64,000 nt of DNA. It comes from Methylobacterium sp. PvR107. GTDB lineage: Bacteria > Pseudomonadota > Alphaproteobacteria > Rhizobiales > Beijerinckiaceae. Made by a program: the position numbers and the translations under genes. The notes under the pieces are model-generated. The model saw only the letters and a program-made list of their open reading frames with translations, ran no database searches and was not told where the DNA came from. Each line of letters starts with the position of its first letter. The stretch's first letter is position 1. Below, in pieces: positions 63,941 to 64,000 of this stretch. The DNA is taken from assembly GCF_017833295.1 (NCBI RefSeq), contig NZ_JAFIBW010000001.1:2928001-2992000 (forward strand), written 5' to 3'.

Positions 63941-64000
63941 TCACAAGGTCCGGTTTGGCCCGCACGACCAGAGCAGGCGCGTCGTCGATGACCGCGTGTG
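63941..64000 (-). CDS. C-terminal end of a CDS entering from the right edge
   Basis: The minus-strand frame HAVIDDAPALVVRAKPDLVI ends in TGA at 63941-63943 and is open to the window edge. Too short to identify. Confidence 0.3.
   Translation of the reverse strand, partial: HTRSSTTRLLWSCGPNRTL

Overview
The window reads as chromosome of a GC-rich alphaproteobacterium of the order Hyphomicrobiales, most likely a Methylobacterium/Methylorubrum-type organism. The grounds are very high GC3, a cysQ / YHS / EipA-like / lysA neighbourhood, many small families typical of that group (DUF6894-, DUF6626- and DUF6522-like), and GTG/TTG starts with stop-start overlaps. Species cannot be fixed without a search.

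Layout. (1) 1-6.5 kb is conserved backbone: a CysQ-type phosphatase, a secreted YHS protein, an EipA-like envelope protein, an anchored coiled-coil protein, a small Cys-containing secreted protein, an LptM-like lipoprotein, lysA, a glycosyltransferase and tRNA-Ser(GCT). (2) 6510-45643 is a 39-kb genomic island integrated into the 3' end of that tRNA. A 19-bp core (ATCCCTCCGTCTCCGCCAT) marks both ends in direct orientation, next to a tyrosine integrase on the left. The same core occurs a third time at 9702-9720 in inverted orientation. There it lies between a truncated integrase copy and a replication cassette, which is the arrangement expected of the circular-form attP. The whole stretch 9188-13659 is therefore a reverse-complement copy of the island's own left and right ends joined together. 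As a consequence the cargo (13.7-40.4 kb) lies between two inverted cassettes of about 4 kb that appear identical. Each carries a helicase-primase replication module split over two overlapping ORFs, and a serine resolvase. The right-hand copy is interrupted by an IS3-family element with a 3-bp target duplication.

(3) The cargo looks like a defence and recombination island. It has a winged-helix regulator, a small operon ending in an ADP-ribosyltransferase-like protein, a helical protein next to a DUF3800 remnant and an HNH nuclease, a three-gene operon of unknown function, a HTH gene behind a perfect 13-bp hairpin, an EEP-family nuclease, RecD2, and a type I restriction-modification operon (hsdR-hsdM-hsdS). 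An Mrr-type endonuclease is translationally coupled to hsdS, and a GmrSD-like DUF262/HNH protein follows. The last gene and the first half of hsdS are strikingly AT-rich. Seventeen-bp iterons lie between the cargo and the right-hand cassette.

(4) 46-52 kb carries an SDR with a divergent LysR regulator, a MarR regulator overlapping an FAD aromatic monooxygenase, an alpha/beta hydrolase and a second SDR. Together they suggest uptake and detoxification of an aromatic or quinone-like compound. (5) 52-64 kb is a gene-poor accessory zone with many short ORFs, remnants (VIT1/CCC1, cytochrome b561, a frameshifted serine recombinase), a secreted phospholipase A2-like protein, two DUF6522-like paralogs separated by a long imperfect palindrome, and an AraC regulator.
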